DNA of 59,335 bases from Chara braunii (GCA_003427395.1 BFEA01000009.1:4549105-4608439), one strand, 5' to 3'. Positions 11,031-23,020 are shown, numbered from the stretch's first letter. The notes: generated by a model from the letters alone, not told the origin. Numbers and translations: made by a program.

Positions 11031-11530
11031 GTCGATCATACGTACCTTTAAAAGTGAAACCCTGGATTAGGTTGGGAAGTGGATATAGGAAGCTTCGTAA
11101 GGAGGATTATGATAAACTGCTTAATTATCTTAATTCTGTAACAAGGAGAGTGGTGATTCCCTACGAAATCGTGAGGTATGAGGCACTAAAGAATCTGGGA
11201 TGAGAACTTGATGGTATGTATGTTCTTACCTGTTATTTTATTGACCTTGACGAGTTTGATATTGGGATCTACGTGCCACGACATAGGTTTGAAGAGCGTA
11301 GAAGTGGTCGATGTTGGCAACGAGCATCAGATGTTGTGCATGAAGAAAAGAGAAGGCTTGAATAAGGAGGGGAGAGTTTCTCTTGGAGTACTTACGTCAG
11401 GTCTTTTATTGGGATACCGTCTCCACCTGTTGAAGGACGTATGTTCTCAAGGAATAATTGGTCGGTCATGATAGATTTTGTATGGAAGGTGAGGAGGACT
11501 CAAGAAGAATACTCTCAGCAGCAAGAATAA
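11027..11530 (+). pseudogene. VLT/YV-family ORF, tandem unit 2, two in-frame stops
   Basis: One frame runs from ATG 11027 to TAA 11528-11530, about 167 codons, broken by a TGA near 11201 and a TAA near 11364. Blocks match unit 1 in order: LLNYLNSVTRRVVIPYEIV, MYVLTCYFIDLDEFDIGIYV, RCWQ, VVHEEKRRLE, FIGIPSPPVEGR, NNWSVMIDFVWKVRR. By eye the two units are about 35-45% identical, so the duplication is old, and both kept the same layout long enough to stay alignable. The start overlaps the stop of unit 1. Confidence 0.65.
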
Positions 11531-11960
11531 CTGTTGTGAGAGGTAGACTTTATGAAGTAATTGAATCTAATAATCCTTTTGTAATCCTGAGATACGGGAC
11601 TTGCGTAAGAGGATAAATAATATTTCACATTCCAGTAGTCAAGTTCCTGAACACAGGCAGTTTGAACGTAAGGATTTACGCTCCGGTATGCCTAGAGAAG
11701 GAAGCTGATTATTTGGAATATCGGTTAGTAGCTTATATCAGTCTTATAAGGACAAAAGAATGACTAGAAAAATTACAGAGGAAGGTAACTTGGGGAGAAG
11801 GAATAAGGCAATTTGAGAGACTCCCTAGTTTTTTAACTATTGATGACTTTGACGACAGGAGAGACTGGTCGCCTCTACTGGAAGCCATTGTCATAGTAAG
11901 TAACGCAAGGGAGAGTAACTTCATAGTGATGATAAAGTCCCTACTCTTAAATATTTTTGA
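11531..11960 (+). pseudogene. VLT/YV-family ORF, tandem unit 3, heavily decayed
   Basis: Frame translation with stops gives NPFVILRYG, VVKFLNTGSLNVRIYAPV, LEYRLVAYISL, LEKLQRKV, PSFLTIDDFDDRRDWSPLLEAI. The spacing matches units 1 and 2 (PY.IV.Y, VLT.NF...VR.YVP, W..VI). Stops TAA and TGA interrupt it, and no start codon is convincing. I call it a third member on motif order alone. Confidence 0.45.
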
Positions 11961-12039
11961 ATATCAGTTCGAGGTCCCTGACTATATTCATCCTGAAATT
12001 TACCTCTTCTGACACTGTTCATGATGGTCGATAATGCCT

Positions 12040-12640
12040 GGTACGGTTGAACAGCTAATATTCAGGGTTGTATTGGAAGATAGAGTTGTTAAGACAGAAG
12101 AGACTCTTTGGATCTCAGACGGAAAACTCTCTACTTTAGAAGAACTTGAATGTCTACAACCTTTCTTTGATCGGATGAGAGATTCTGCTTTGAGAGCCGT
12201 CACTGACTAGACTGAGATCAACTACTTACTGAAGGTAGTGAAAGTGAGAATTACTGAGATAATATCATATCACTCTTCTAGAGAACGAGTCTCTCTTGCC
12301 AGAAGAAGCAACAACGGTCCGTAAGCCATACAATTTGACTATGAGATTATAGACCTGACACGATACTTTATGATCAGGGTTATTGTAAAATGGTATAGCA
12401 GAAGATTGAGTAGGGATGATGAAAAAGAACTGATTGAAGATTATATTGGAAGACTGAGAATAATTGCATTGCCTTTGATCACCACCCAGTCTAGTATTGC
12501 CTACACTCTCTATGTACAAAACTCTTAAGGGGTAGAGCAAACACGGGAAGAGAGAAATAAACTTGTATCTCTTACAAGAAGAGTAAGAGATTGCAAAATA
12601 AAAAAGAGGAGGACAAAAGTGACAGGAAGAGAGATATCAG
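12040..12640 (+). pseudogene. Further decayed VLT/YV-family material upstream of gag
   Basis: Broken frames read TVEQLIFRVVLEDRVVKTEE, LSTLEELECLQPFFDRMRD and then IVKWYSRRLSRDDEKELIED with IGRLRIIALPL. The last part resembles the start of unit 2 (GYRKLRKEDYDKLLNYLNS with RVVIPY). At least one more unit start therefore lies near 12370. Frames are interrupted by TAG, TAA and TGA, and the exact limits are not resolvable. Confidence 0.4.
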
Positions 12641-12649
12641 GGAAATTTT

Positions 12650-13700
12650 ATGGTCAAAATGGCAGAACGAGGGATACCTAATTCTTCTGCAGGAACTAAT
12701 GAAGAGACTCTGATAGGTGTTATAAGAGATTTGGTCGAGGGAGTTGACACAATAAAAGGAGGGTCAGATATTGCACGAGCAAAGAGGCCAGATGAGAGGA
12801 TTCCTTGCTTCAAAGGACCTCAAGTAAATGATTTATTGGATGAGTATGAATTATTCGGGCTCAGTTATGGTTGAATAGACAAACAGCGACTCAAACACCT
12901 TTTTTCTTATTGTGACACTGATTTGAGGTTGGTTGTTCAAGAGTTGATGGAAGGGGCTATAACGTGGGAAGAAGTCAAAAAGAGAATGAAGAGGGAATTT
13001 GAGAAAGACTTTGTTTCAACCACTACCAAAGACCTACTCAATATCAGAAGAGCTAAGTATGACACCTTCAATGTGTTCCTTCAAACTTTCATCAGAACAG
13101 CCAGGAGAATCCTATATTTGGATGAGGCTCAAAGATGCCATATTTTTCTGGCTAATTTTACAGATAATGAGAAACAGACTGTTCTCAATCAAGCTCAACA
13201 GTACCCTCTCAGATGGGACGAAATAATGACAATAGTAGGAACTCTGCCTATGGTCTCACATAAAAAGTGGTCACTGGATTAAATCAGTACACTGGTTAAA
13301 GACTGAGAGACTGAGAATGGTATGAGCAGAGGGAACAATTTGAGTGCAGAAAATCTTATTCAACGAGTTATGACCAATTACATGCCCGCTAACCATGCCG
13401 CTGATGAAAAAGGAAAGAAGAATGCTGAAAGCGAAGATGAAGATGATGATTCTGATGATGCTGGTTATGGTAAGAGATGAGATTCCTCCAGGTCAAGAAA
13501 AAACATAGGGAATGGTGGAAAAAAAAACAGAGAGAGAAGAAATTATGATGAACGTCCAAGGAAGAGTTTTGTCTGTTATTATTGTGGCGCAGAAGGTCAT
13601 ACTACCACCTATAGTAAACCTCTGGAGGAGGATGTGAAGAGTAGGGTGACTAAGAAAGACGCAACGAGACATGTCTGTCACAGTTCATGGAACAAACTGG
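12650..13700 (+). pseudogene. gag: Element A gag (capsid and nucleocapsid), with stops
   Basis: In one frame from ATG 12650, the sequence reads DERIPCFKGPQVNDLLDEYE, then after an in-frame TGA (12872-12874) LVVQELMEGAITWEEVKKRM, FNVFLQTFIRTARRI and CHIFLANFTDNEKQTV, which is the usual retrotransposon capsid pattern. A zinc knuckle follows at about 13567-13615 (CYYCGAEGHTTTYS), with the fourth ligand Cys replaced by Ser. Stops include TGA 12872, TAA 13280 and TGA near 13478. Gag would package the element RNA into cytoplasmic particles. This copy cannot make a full-length product. Confidence 0.8.
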
Positions 13701-15102
13701 ATCCCAAACATCCAAGAGGTATGAGACTTCTTGCCCTTAAACATGAAGAGAAGATGAAGAAAAAGAAGAAGAGAAATGTCAATGTGAATGTTCACTTCTT
13801 CCTTGGTGAGTTGCCTGAAGAGCTTGTACAAAAGACTAATGACTCACTTTTATTGACGAAATTGTCTCTACAGTCTCTAAAACTAGTAAAAGACATATCT
13901 GATGAGACTTCACTAAGTGAGCTCTCATTGGGGGAGAGATCTGCTTCTCAAGTTTTTTCTGAGTTAGTAGCATTTTCACCTAACAAACTCTCTTGCTCAA
14001 CCAACATGATGTCTTTCGAGGGTGATCTATTGTCGGAACTCATCATGGAACCCAATGAGGTAATTGGAGAAGTGAGGAATCTTCAATAGTTTACGCCACA
14101 AATGATAGAGGAGAAGAAGAGAAAAAAAGTTGAGGAGACTCTAATTAACATTCTTGATGATCAAGAACCAGACCCTCAATTTAAGAAGAGAGAGCAAGGG
14201 AAGAAGAAAAAATTTACCCTTAACAGTGAGTTGGAACATGAAACTGTAATTACAAATATAATTACAAAAATGTTGGAAGAAACAGAAGTGACTTTGTCTT
14301 TCAAAGAGACAATGACGTTAGTGCCAAAGTTGAGAGAGGAACTCAAAAAATTAACTGATAAGAAGAGGATAAAAGTTAACTATTTGGGATCAGTCTTTCC
14401 CAGTCAAGTTAACAGGATCTTACCAGGATGTAAAATGAGATTCGCAACCATGGGTTGTGGATATTTAACTATCTACATTAATCAGGTGAAAATCCGAGCC
14501 CTAGTGGATTCTGGAGCAGAAATGATACCTATCTCTCAGTGAGCTATCGAAGCCTGTGACCTGACCATTGATAGGCCTTCAAAGCAAATATTAAGTAATA
14601 TTGCAGGGCAACTCTTCGTAGCAGGGTTTATTGACAACCTACCCATCAAGGTTGGGATGATGGCAGTCGAATTGTTGAGATTCGTGATGTCAGATCTGGA
14701 CCATAATTGTATTCTGGGCACTTCATTCTTACACCGGATGGAAGCTGTCCAGTTCTTCTGTCATGAGGGGTCATCTTGGATTGGCTTGCAAGATCCGGAG
14801 ACTGCACATGAACACACTTTTATGGTCTATACTTCCCATCATCATAAGCATAAGGTATCAGCTAACTCAATTAGAAGAGAAGAATCTGTTGAGAAGATAA
14901 GGAAGGTAAAAGGAAAAAACAAACAGGAAGTCAAGGAGGAAGTTTCAGTTGATATTAAACAGATCTTAAAGATGATGAAAGCCCTTGGCAAACTCAACGA
15001 TGAAGATGGGCAGATTAAAGCATTTAAGAAGGCTGTTGAAAATGCTAAGGGTGAAAAAATAGAATTAAAGTTTGCATCAACACATCCTTTTTTAGGAAAA
15101 TA
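13701..15102 (+). pseudogene. Element A gag-pol linker and aspartic protease
   Basis: The same frame continues, with TAG near 14087 and TGA at 14540. A lysine- and glutamate-rich linker (13701-14400) leads to the protease. The active-site triad is seen in IRALVDSGAEMIPIS (about 14496-14540), followed after a TGA by LDHNCILGTSFLHRM (about 14695-14745), the ILG flap-side motif of retropepsins. A charged tail follows to TAG 15100-15102. The DSG residues are intact. The enzyme would cut the Gag-Pol polyprotein. Confidence 0.8.
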
Positions 15103-15152
15103 GTCACTGGGTCAAAAGAAAATACAAGCCCAAGGGGGTAAAGAGGAACCCA

Positions 15153-16141
15153 GTGAGAGTCTTAATTGAAAAATATTATGATGAGGCATTGAAAAAAGAA
15201 AGGAGAATCATTAAAGCATTAAGAGAGTCTGCGAAATTGGGGAATAGAGTCACCAAGGAAAGGTTTGACACAATGAAGATAGGTTCAAACCAGTTCATCT
15301 TGCATAAAGAGAAAGAATATATCTTGAAACTGTGTCAAAAGTTTTCTGGTGCATTTTTTTTTAATGATGAAGAAAGAGAGCGGTAGGATGTGGATATGAT
15401 TAAAATGCCAAAGATCTGGACAGTTGATCATATCTCATTGAATGACAGACCAACCAAGTATGCCTTGAAAAAAAAGGCAGAAGTGGTGAAGTACCTTGAT
15501 AAGAAGATTGTCTCCAATGTTGCTGAACCTGCTGACGGTCCGTATGCTAACCACTGGTTTTGTTTCTGGAAACCAGAGGGTGGACTGAGATGGATACAAA
15601 ATCTTCAAAAGTTCAATTCAGTAACGGTACGTGACGCAGGTAGCCTCCCTAATGCTGATCTCCTTTCTCAATCTTTTGTTGGTCGAATCATTTATTCTTT
15701 AATTGATTTATATTCTGGCTATGATCAGTTGTTCAGTGATCCCACTAACCGACCAATGACTGTCATGCACACGCCGAGGGGCCTCATTCAAATGTACGTA
15801 GTACCCAGGGTTGGACCAATGGTGTGGCAGTGGTTCAGAGGGACATGATCCAAGTCATGCAGGACATCTCACCTGAGATAACCAGTCCTTACATTGATGA
15901 TAACCCTGTGAAAGGACCCCTAGTAAGAGACGAGACTTTGATTGCTGATGGAGTCAGAAAGTTTGTCTGGAAACATGCTGAGGGAGTGAAGATGGTCTTA
16001 GAGAGACTTCAGAAATATAACATGACTGTCAGTGGACTAAAGTCCCTTCTCTTTCAAGCAGAGGTAACCATCTTGGGCTTTAGATGTTTCTCCAAGGGTA
16101 GGAGCCCTGACCCCAAGAAGATAAATAAAATTTTGAACTAA
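15153..16141 (+). pseudogene. pol: Element A reverse transcriptase, frameshifted
   Basis: Part 1 (15153-15848, a different frame from gag) has KYLDKKIVSNVAEPADGPYA, WFCFWKPEGGLRWIQNLQ, SLIDLYSGYDQ and PMTVMHTPRGLIQM. After a shift near 15830 the gag frame resumes with SPYIDDNPVKGP, holding the catalytic YIDD (about 15892-15903), then LLFQAEVTILGFRCFSKGRS. The two active-site Asp residues of that box survive. The IDD-VKGP style differs from the YLDDILVF wording of elements C and D, so this RT belongs to a different Ty3/gypsy branch. Confidence 0.85.
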
Positions 16142-17176
16142 CCTCTGCTGCTCAAACGAGTGACATACGTTAGAAGCTTCTTGGATGTCTGTGGGTTATG
16201 GAGGATTTTCATTCCTCATTTTGCTACCCTTGCAGAGTCTCTAAGAGAAATTGTGAGATAAGGGGCTGACTTATCTTGGACTGAGAAAAGACAGATTGTT
16301 GCAGGAACTTTACAAGAAAACTTAAAAGATGGGAGAGTAGTGTTGGGGTTGTCTTTTTATGATGATAAGGAGGGACGACCCTTCATCATCGAGGCAGATG
16401 GGGGACCGGTAGCTCTTGGTAGTGTACTTATCCAAAAAGTCGAGAATGAAAATGAGAGACCTCTGAGATTTGAGAGTAAAACTCTTGACTGTATAGAAAG
16501 AGGCTACACTCTGTTTGTAAAAGAGCTATTGACAATCATCCATTGCCTCAAGTGTTTCAGGCACTATGTACTTGGAAGGAGATTCATCTTGAGGATTGAT
16601 GCATTTACTGTGATTGGTGCTATTAAAAAGCATCAACTAGTGGATCCAACAGTAAGCAGGTGAATTGCTTTCATTTGGACTTTTGATTTTAAATTGGAAA
16701 AGATTTCCACTGAAAAGAATCGGGCAGATGACCTAAGTCGGATTGAATGGAGAAAAAATGAAGATGAAGACATTAATGAAACAATCGAAGAGTCTGCCTA
16801 TGTCGATAACTTCCTGAATGAGGAAGACGACGAAGACTATAAGGCTCCAAGCTCTTACAAGTGGAGCTTATGGCTTGAAGAGAGAGACAGCTGGGGAGAA
16901 ACCCCTGATGTTTATGTGTATGAATTAATTCTTGAAAAAGAAGAAGAAAAAGAGTAAAATGATTGGTATGCTAGGGTCAACGCAGTGGTTGTGGTTGCTC
17001 ATGAACTGAGAGAGAGTTCTGGTTCAAAGAATGAGGAAGATGATGAGCAGAAAAATGAAGAGATAATGTTTATCTTTGAAGAATATGATGAAATTTATCA
17101 AGAAATTGGGAAAAAGATGGAAAGAGAGCGATTAAATGAGTATTACTGCAAAAACTTAAGGAGAAGTTTAGATTAA
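16142..17176 (+). pseudogene. pol: Element A RNase H and connection domain
   Basis: The region opens with the RT thumb (YVRSFLDVCGLWRIF, about 16165-16210). RNase H follows: FIIEADGGPVALGSVLIQ (16385-16440), KELLTIIHCLKCFRHYVLG, RFILRIDAFTVIGAIKKH and, after TGA 16661-16663, NRADDLSRIEW. The catalytic D-E-D-D residues appear to be present. An acidic spacer of about 150 residues (16740-17176) separates it from integrase, longer than usual. Stops lie at 16141, 16260, 16661 and 16957. Confidence 0.8.
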
Positions 17177-18385
17177 AGAGAGGTCACCTCTTTGTGGATA
17201 GCAAAAGAGGTTTGCGTCCACTAAGAGTTGTCTGTGGGAAAGAAAGACAACTAGAGATAATTGCTGCTCTACATGAGGGTGTTGCTGGTGGTTGTAGAGC
17301 TGCTGAAGCAACATACTCTAAGACAGTCAAACTGTATTTCTGGTTTGGCATTAGAGATATGATTTATAGATTTTGTGAGTCATGTGTATTATGTCAGAAG
17401 AGGTCTACAACAAGGATGATTAAGCCCTTGTTTCCTACTATTTTGGTAGAACCAGGGAGCCGGGTCCACTTGTACCTTATTACCATGCCTTTGGGCAAGA
17501 GTGAGATGAGATACATATTGAACATGAGGGATAATTTCACAGACTCTGAAAAAGAAAACAATCGAGCAAGTGGTTAACTGGATAGAGGAAGTCTATCTCA
17601 GGTACCCTTGTATCAAAGAGTTTGTCTCAAATAGAGAATGCGAATTCAGGAATGAGATCGTGAGAAGAACCACTCTCAGACCGGGAGTTAGAATTCGGTA
17701 TGTAACCACGTATCACCCTCAAGCAAATGCATCAGTCGAAAGAGGTCACATGACGCTGAAAGATTCATGTGGCTAAATGGTGTGAAGGAAACCTCAAGAA
17801 TTGACCAAAAGTATTGAGAACTGCAGTTTATGCTGATAACATCATTATCAAAAGAACCACTGGTTATGCTTCATTCACTCTGTGGTATGGTCGGTATGCT
17901 ACTCTACCTATTGAAAGTCTAATTAAGACATGGTTGAGCCAAGAGAGTGACAAAGAGTACTCAATTTCATAACTTCTTCACATCAGAATGAGACAGATAA
18001 CAGAAGTTGACCAGACAGTAATGGATGCGACAGAGAGAATGACAACCAGTAGATTGCCAGATCAAGAGAGATGGAACAAGAAGAGGTATGTAAGAGAAGA
18101 AAAACTGAAAGTTTGTGACGTTATCCTCTTATTCGACAATTCCTTTAAGACTAAGTGGACTAAAAAATTGGGACCTTGATGGCTCGGTCCCTACAAAATT
18201 ACAGGTAAAGCAGAAGGCAAGGTCTATGAGATATCAGAGATGGATGATTCAAGAGTTCATGATATGGTATCGGGGTCAAGACTTCGTAAGTTTATCTTCA
18301 GAGAACCTGACTTGGTCCCTACAATGATCACCAATAAAGGGAAGAAAAATCAATCATCAAGTAAGAGAGTTGTTTTCGAGAACTA
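17150..18385 (+). pseudogene. pol: Element A integrase and GPY/F domain, catalytic Asp lost
   Basis: The frame shifts near 17155 into LKEKFRLKRGHLFVDSKRGL. The zinc-binding part reads LHEGVAGGC...CESCVLCQKR, in which the second His of the HHCC set is replaced by Cys. The core reads VHLYLITMPLG, where Tyr sits in place of the first catalytic Asp, and VSNRECEF, where Asn replaces the second. HPQANASVERGH retains the Glu. A shift near 17570 changes frame. The C-terminal WTKKLGP, then TGA, then WLGPYKITG marks a GPY/F module (about 18155-18210). The frame ends at TAA 18383-18385. Integration activity is not possible. Confidence 0.8.
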
Positions 18386-20095
18386 AGAGAAATACAGTGA
18401 GATAGAAAAACATTACAAAAATGAAAATTCTAGTAGACCTTGACTACTCTCGCATTGTCAATTCAGTATGTCAATTTTCAGCATGTCAGACTTTGTCACA
18501 AAGGACTTGAAAGAGACTCTTCTGATGATTTGTATTTGTTCCTGCATCTGAACTGATTTTATTATTTTTTACAAATGACAAAATTAATGAGATCAAAATG
18601 TCGAGAAAGATGAGTCACAGTTGACCCATGAGTATCAGATTCCTAAGTAAGAAACAACTGTGAAGTGCAATTGCAAAGATATCAAGTTTAGAAAATTCAT
18701 TGTTGTGGTATATCAAAGAGCAACCAGCATTAATCTCATGATGAGGAGAAAGTCTAACGGGCATAAAGAGGTTCAACTTTATCTGGTCAAAGAGTTGCCA
18801 ATAGAGAGACTTCGTGTCTTCTGACTGAGTTTCCTGTCGAAGAGAGCTATCAGGAAGATGGGCATAAAGAAGTTCAGTATTGCTTGACCAAGAGAGTTAT
18901 CAGCTTGGGGACTTCGTGTTTCGTGACTAAGATGCCTATCTTCTGTCTCAGATGAGGGAAGGGACCTCTATGGGATCAACACTTTGTATTTCCTGAGGCT
19001 GAAGAGAGGTCTTTAGGAAGTGCTTATCTGGGGCATGGATTGCGGGCATGAGATGTGTGTTGGCTGTCTGTGCCTGAGACTTTCTTCACTAATCTAAAGA
19101 TGCATTGATTGTTAGGGTCAGCCAAAGCCTTACCGCAGTAGGTTGCAATCTGGTGGGGTCAACAGGTCCCCGATGCGAGTGTCGAATTTCGTAGTTGACC
19201 GAGGCTAAAGACTCCGGGAATCTAGCCTGTAAGGTCAAAAGGGGTCATCTGGAACCCTATCGCAGCCAGAGGATGCAATCCAGTGAGGTTCGCCAGAGCC
19301 TGGAACTGTGGTTAGACTGGGTCCCACGTTCGAAAATCTGGGCGGGGCAGCCAGCGCCCTAGACCAAAAACTGGTGGGTGAGCCGGTCCCCGACCGCAAT
19401 GGTCAAATCCGGGTACGGTTTAGCTGGGCCGAACAAGGTATGTCAGACTGACGGGAGGTCTGTCATTCCTGGCCAGTGGTGGTCCAAAACCAAGGCAATC
19501 AATAACTCTTGGGTGTGAAGAATTGTCTTGTGGTGTCTATTATTTTATTAATTTATTAATTTGTTATTTGATTTTGGGTTTTATCTTATTTACTTGTTGC
19601 TTGACTGTTAATTGTTGGGGGGCCTGCTTGTTGGGGACAAAGTCAGTTGTCTGTGGAACTTGTTGTTCTGCAGGTATATACAAGTTTACATGAAGTTCCC
19701 AGACTAGAGAAAAGAAAATGGGTTTGGTATCCCCTTCTTTCTATCTGAAAAGTTGAGAAGACGCCTCACCCAAATCGGAGAAAAGAGAACGAGGTTTGAT
19801 ATCCCCTTTTAATGCTTGAGAAGCTGAGAAAATGTATCACTCAGGCCAAAACAAAAAAAAGGCCCTATCCCCAGCATAGCAGGCAGAGTAAGTGCTCTTG
19901 TCATTCAGACAACTCCCCTGGTATCACTGCCAAGATAAGGAACGAGGTAACTTCATCATTGAAAAGATTCAGCGGCAAGCCAAGTCGGCAGCAAAAAAAA
20001 GTGAAATATAAATCCTTCTTAAATTTATTTTGGTGCTCGACAAGCGGTCATGTTCACAAGGAACCTGCATCCCTGGCCTCAAGGTATTTAAACTC
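18386..20095 (+). other. Element A 3' region, non-coding with direct repeats
   Basis: No gene is supported. A roughly 85-bp tandem pair with GGGCATAAAGA, TTCA and GACTTCGTGT lies at about 18758-18928. Related GTCCCCGA...GTC.AATT units recur at about 19165-19400. A roughly 70-bp tandem pair with GGTTTG.TATCCCCTT spans 19711-19850. Such tandem arrays between pol and the 3' LTR are common in Tat/Ogre-type elements. Confidence 0.5.
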
Positions 20096-20397
20096 TTAAG
20101 CCAGGAATGTTACAAAAGTGTAAAATGAACAGAAAGGTTTAAGAGAAACGGATTCAAAAATCCGAGAAAAATTCGCACTTATACAGGATATAGAAAACAA
20201 CCATGACCTCAATCTAAAGTAAAGAAAGAAGAAAGAAGATGCAAAAAAAAGTGCAGTTACTAGTATGAGAAGGGGAAAAAACTGTACACGAGATAGAACG
20301 TGAAGGAACAGGCACTAGAGCTCTGCTCGACGCTGAGGTAGTAGGGGCTCTAGGCGAGTAAGGAGGAGAGAAGGAGCTCGGAGCGCCATAGCGCGCC

Positions 20398-20604
20398 TCA
20401 TACTTCTTCGGATAATACTCCATCTTCGTTGAGGATGAAGTTCTATAGTGGGATTTCAAACTCATGGACTTCATTTTTTGAGTTTTTTATTACCTCAAGG
20501 CGTACCTTTGCCACTAGCACCTTTTTTAGTACTTCTTGAACTAATTTCTTATTGTTTTCGCGCACTAAGTCTAGGAATACGTATAGCCAGATTTTATAAC
20601 TGCC
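20398..20604 (-). pseudogene. Protein-like fragment, unknown family
   Basis: On the minus strand, one frame from about 20604 reads YKIWLYVFLDLVRENNKKLV, QEVLKKVLVAKVRLEVIKN and EVHEFEIPL, then TAG, NFILNEDGVLSEE and TGA (20398-20400). Charge pattern and residue mix look like genuine coding sequence. There is no start codon, so it is an exon or a decayed fragment. I do not recognise it. Confidence 0.35.
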
Positions 20605-22330
20605 CTAAAGTTGACAGTTAGAGTTACTGCCGCCGTTTACTGGGGCTTCTATTCGAAGCTTATGTCACTTCTCCTTTTCACCTTCCAGCACCGGGCAGGT
20701 GTCAGACTCTATACATCGTGTTACCACTTTCATGCTAACCAGCGAGAGGGTGACGCGAGTATGACCTCACGTAAGAACCATATCGTCGCACTTTCTTTTC
20801 CTCCCCCTCTGAGTTGAACTCGCGTCGTGCGCGAGCTGGCGGTTCTTCGTGCGCCTTTCCTCCTCTACCACTTCTCCCTCTTCCGTGTCCTCTACGTGCC
20901 TCAGGCATAGTGAAAGAAGAATCGAAAAATAAAAGGAGGAGCGCGGCGATGGAGACCAAGACAGGGGTAGCACTGCAAAGAGAAGGGAGAGACTACCACT
21001 AAAGAAGAAAGAAAAACAGCTATGGGTTACGCAGAAAGGAGCGCTGCAAAAGAGAAAAGCGTTAGCGCTGACTCGCTCTCCTCACTGTGAAGCGCGGTGA
21101 AAATGAATGAGGAATATTGACAATTGTTTTTTCTTTATACTACGCACTGCCTCATTTTGGCCCAGCGGGGACGCTGGCGGGGGTTTGGTATCATGTCGGA
21201 GGGCGCGGTGTCCCGACCCTCCGCTAAGTACCCAACACCTGCCCGGACCCACTACTTACCTATTACCAACTCGGAAAACCGGGTGTCGTATGGGCCTTCG
21301 TGGGGTACTGCTTATTGATTTCTGCAGTGCACCGGGCGTACTCAGGGCGGTGCTCTGCTGCGGGCAGGTCCAGTTGGTGCTTGTCCTAGCAAAAAGGGGG
21401 TTGCGGCGCTGGATTTTCCTTTGGTCCGCGCAGGCTCGACGCCCTGTTGTACAACAGGGCACTACTGGCCTGTGGTCGCGGTAGCAGCCGGGCTCGCCCA
21501 GGGACGCGAAGGTAGATAGATTTGCTTTGTCCTTTCTATTACGCGCCAGGTGCCCTTCTCCTAGGTTATGGGTCAGATGCACGCAGTCTAGAGGGTTAGG
21601 GAATGAAAAGAGAAAAAGAAAATAAAAGTGAAAGGTAAAACTATGGGTCAGATCTGTTCGTCGCCCTCGCCCTAGTTCAAGATGACCTAACAACCTATGT
21701 CAGCGGCGCCATTATAACTCCCTTCTTTTTTTTTCTTATTTTATTACAATTGATATCATTGTTAATATTAATATTATTGTTATTATTGATTTCCTTATTT
21801 AATTTTCTCTCCTGTCATTTCGCGGGAAGCAAACGGTTCGATTTTGAACCCAATTGTGGTCTAAGTGGCCTAGACTGGCCCGACTCTTCGCTTGTCTTCC
21901 TGCGCTTGATCTATCCGGTTAAACGCCGCACGGTAAAGCCGCAAAAGAGGGGGCGACCCGCGGCCGCTTCAGTAGGAGGCTTATCACCCCCCGCGGAAGG
22001 TCATAAACCCCCTCTTTGCCATCGGACGCGGATACCCATTAAATGTAAGGCCAGCAACAAGTCTTGAAGGGAAGAAAACGCCAGTCGGTGTCCCGTTATG
22101 GGACCACTGCGTCGAAGCCTGCGGTCACTTCGCATCTGAGGCGAGATGGTTAGTGGTTGGTAGAAGGGCCAGGTGCTACGATTGTTGGCATCTTGCATCG
22201 CACCCCCTTTTCTGTGATCGTTTTATGTTATTTTATTAATCTATGAAGGTCTAATTATTAAAAAACAGGGTTCAAAAGTTTTATTTGAGTCCCTCGTTTT
22301 GAACACAGGGATCGCTGAAGGTAGCGACCT

Positions 22331-22338
22331 TATATAAG
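22331..22338 (+). promoter_or_regulatory. Possible TATA box
   Basis: TATATAAG sits about 360 bp upstream of the ORF at 22700 in a GC-rich setting (GACCT-TATATAAG-AGAGCGAG). It could be the promoter of an LTR-like or gene-like unit. This rests on motif and position only. Confidence 0.3.
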
Positions 22339-22699
22339 AGAGCGAGATGAGTATCTGGTTACTCTGGCATACATTGTCTCGACACACAATTGTTGGCAAA
22401 CTGAGAGAGGGTTATGTGGCAGTGTGAGTGTATGACAACTCGCGTGTGCTTGCTCTGAGTGTTCAACCATGGTTCTCTTGGACTTCAGTTGCTTCTCGGA
22501 CTTCCGCGGCTGGGTACCGGTGTGTAGACCGACCGGAGGAGGAACGATCATGGTTCGAAGCAGTAGGCTATACGGCTATAGGCCGAAGTACCTCCAGTAC
22601 ATCTGGAGGTGGGCCTACTGTGACGACTATTATGGATTATAGTCGTTGCAATGAGAAGGCAAGGCTAAAAGTTAACGTTGAAGGGCGGAAGAAGAAGAA

Positions 22700-23020
22700 A
22701 TGAGGGCAGACCAGAGACTACAATTGGCGATCACAGAGGCCAAGGACCGAGCGGAGAGAAGATGCAGGCGGGACGACATCACACACGGAATCAAGGTGAC
22801 AGTATCGTTCCTGGAAGCGGAGAGTTCTACGGACATCGTGGAGAGGGAACAACAACATTTGGATCGCTACACTTGGGCAGAGAGCGATGCCAGTGACCTG
22901 GACGTTGCGACCCAGTCCTGGCATGGACTTTATCAGTGGCGGAGGGATCACCCACCAACCGAACCTGTGGAAAGTGGCCCAGAGGCCAGCTCGAGACGAC
23001 GTAGGGACCGAAGTTGCTAA
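22700..23020 (+). CDS. Hypothetical basic, Arg/Glu-rich ORF
   Basis: A 106-residue frame starts MRADQRLQLAITEAKDRAER and contains TVSFLEAESSTDIVEREQQH, SWHGLYQWRRDHPPTEP and a basic tail SRRRRDRS. The charged helical start resembles the N-terminal part of some gag proteins, but no conserved domain follows. A longer minus-strand frame covers the same bases and looks like its shadow. I give it a low score because no relative is recognisable. Confidence 0.3.
   Translation: MRADQRLQLAITEAKDRAERRCRRDDITHGIKVTVSFLEAESSTDIVEREQQHLDRYTWAESDASDLDVATQSWHGLYQWRRDHPPTEPVESGPEASSRRRRDRSC

Noticed and set aside
12650-18385. Recoded TGA (translated as an amino acid) in element A
   Set aside because: TAA, TAG and frameshifts are also present, and elements C and D show ordinary decay, so random stops explain the pattern.
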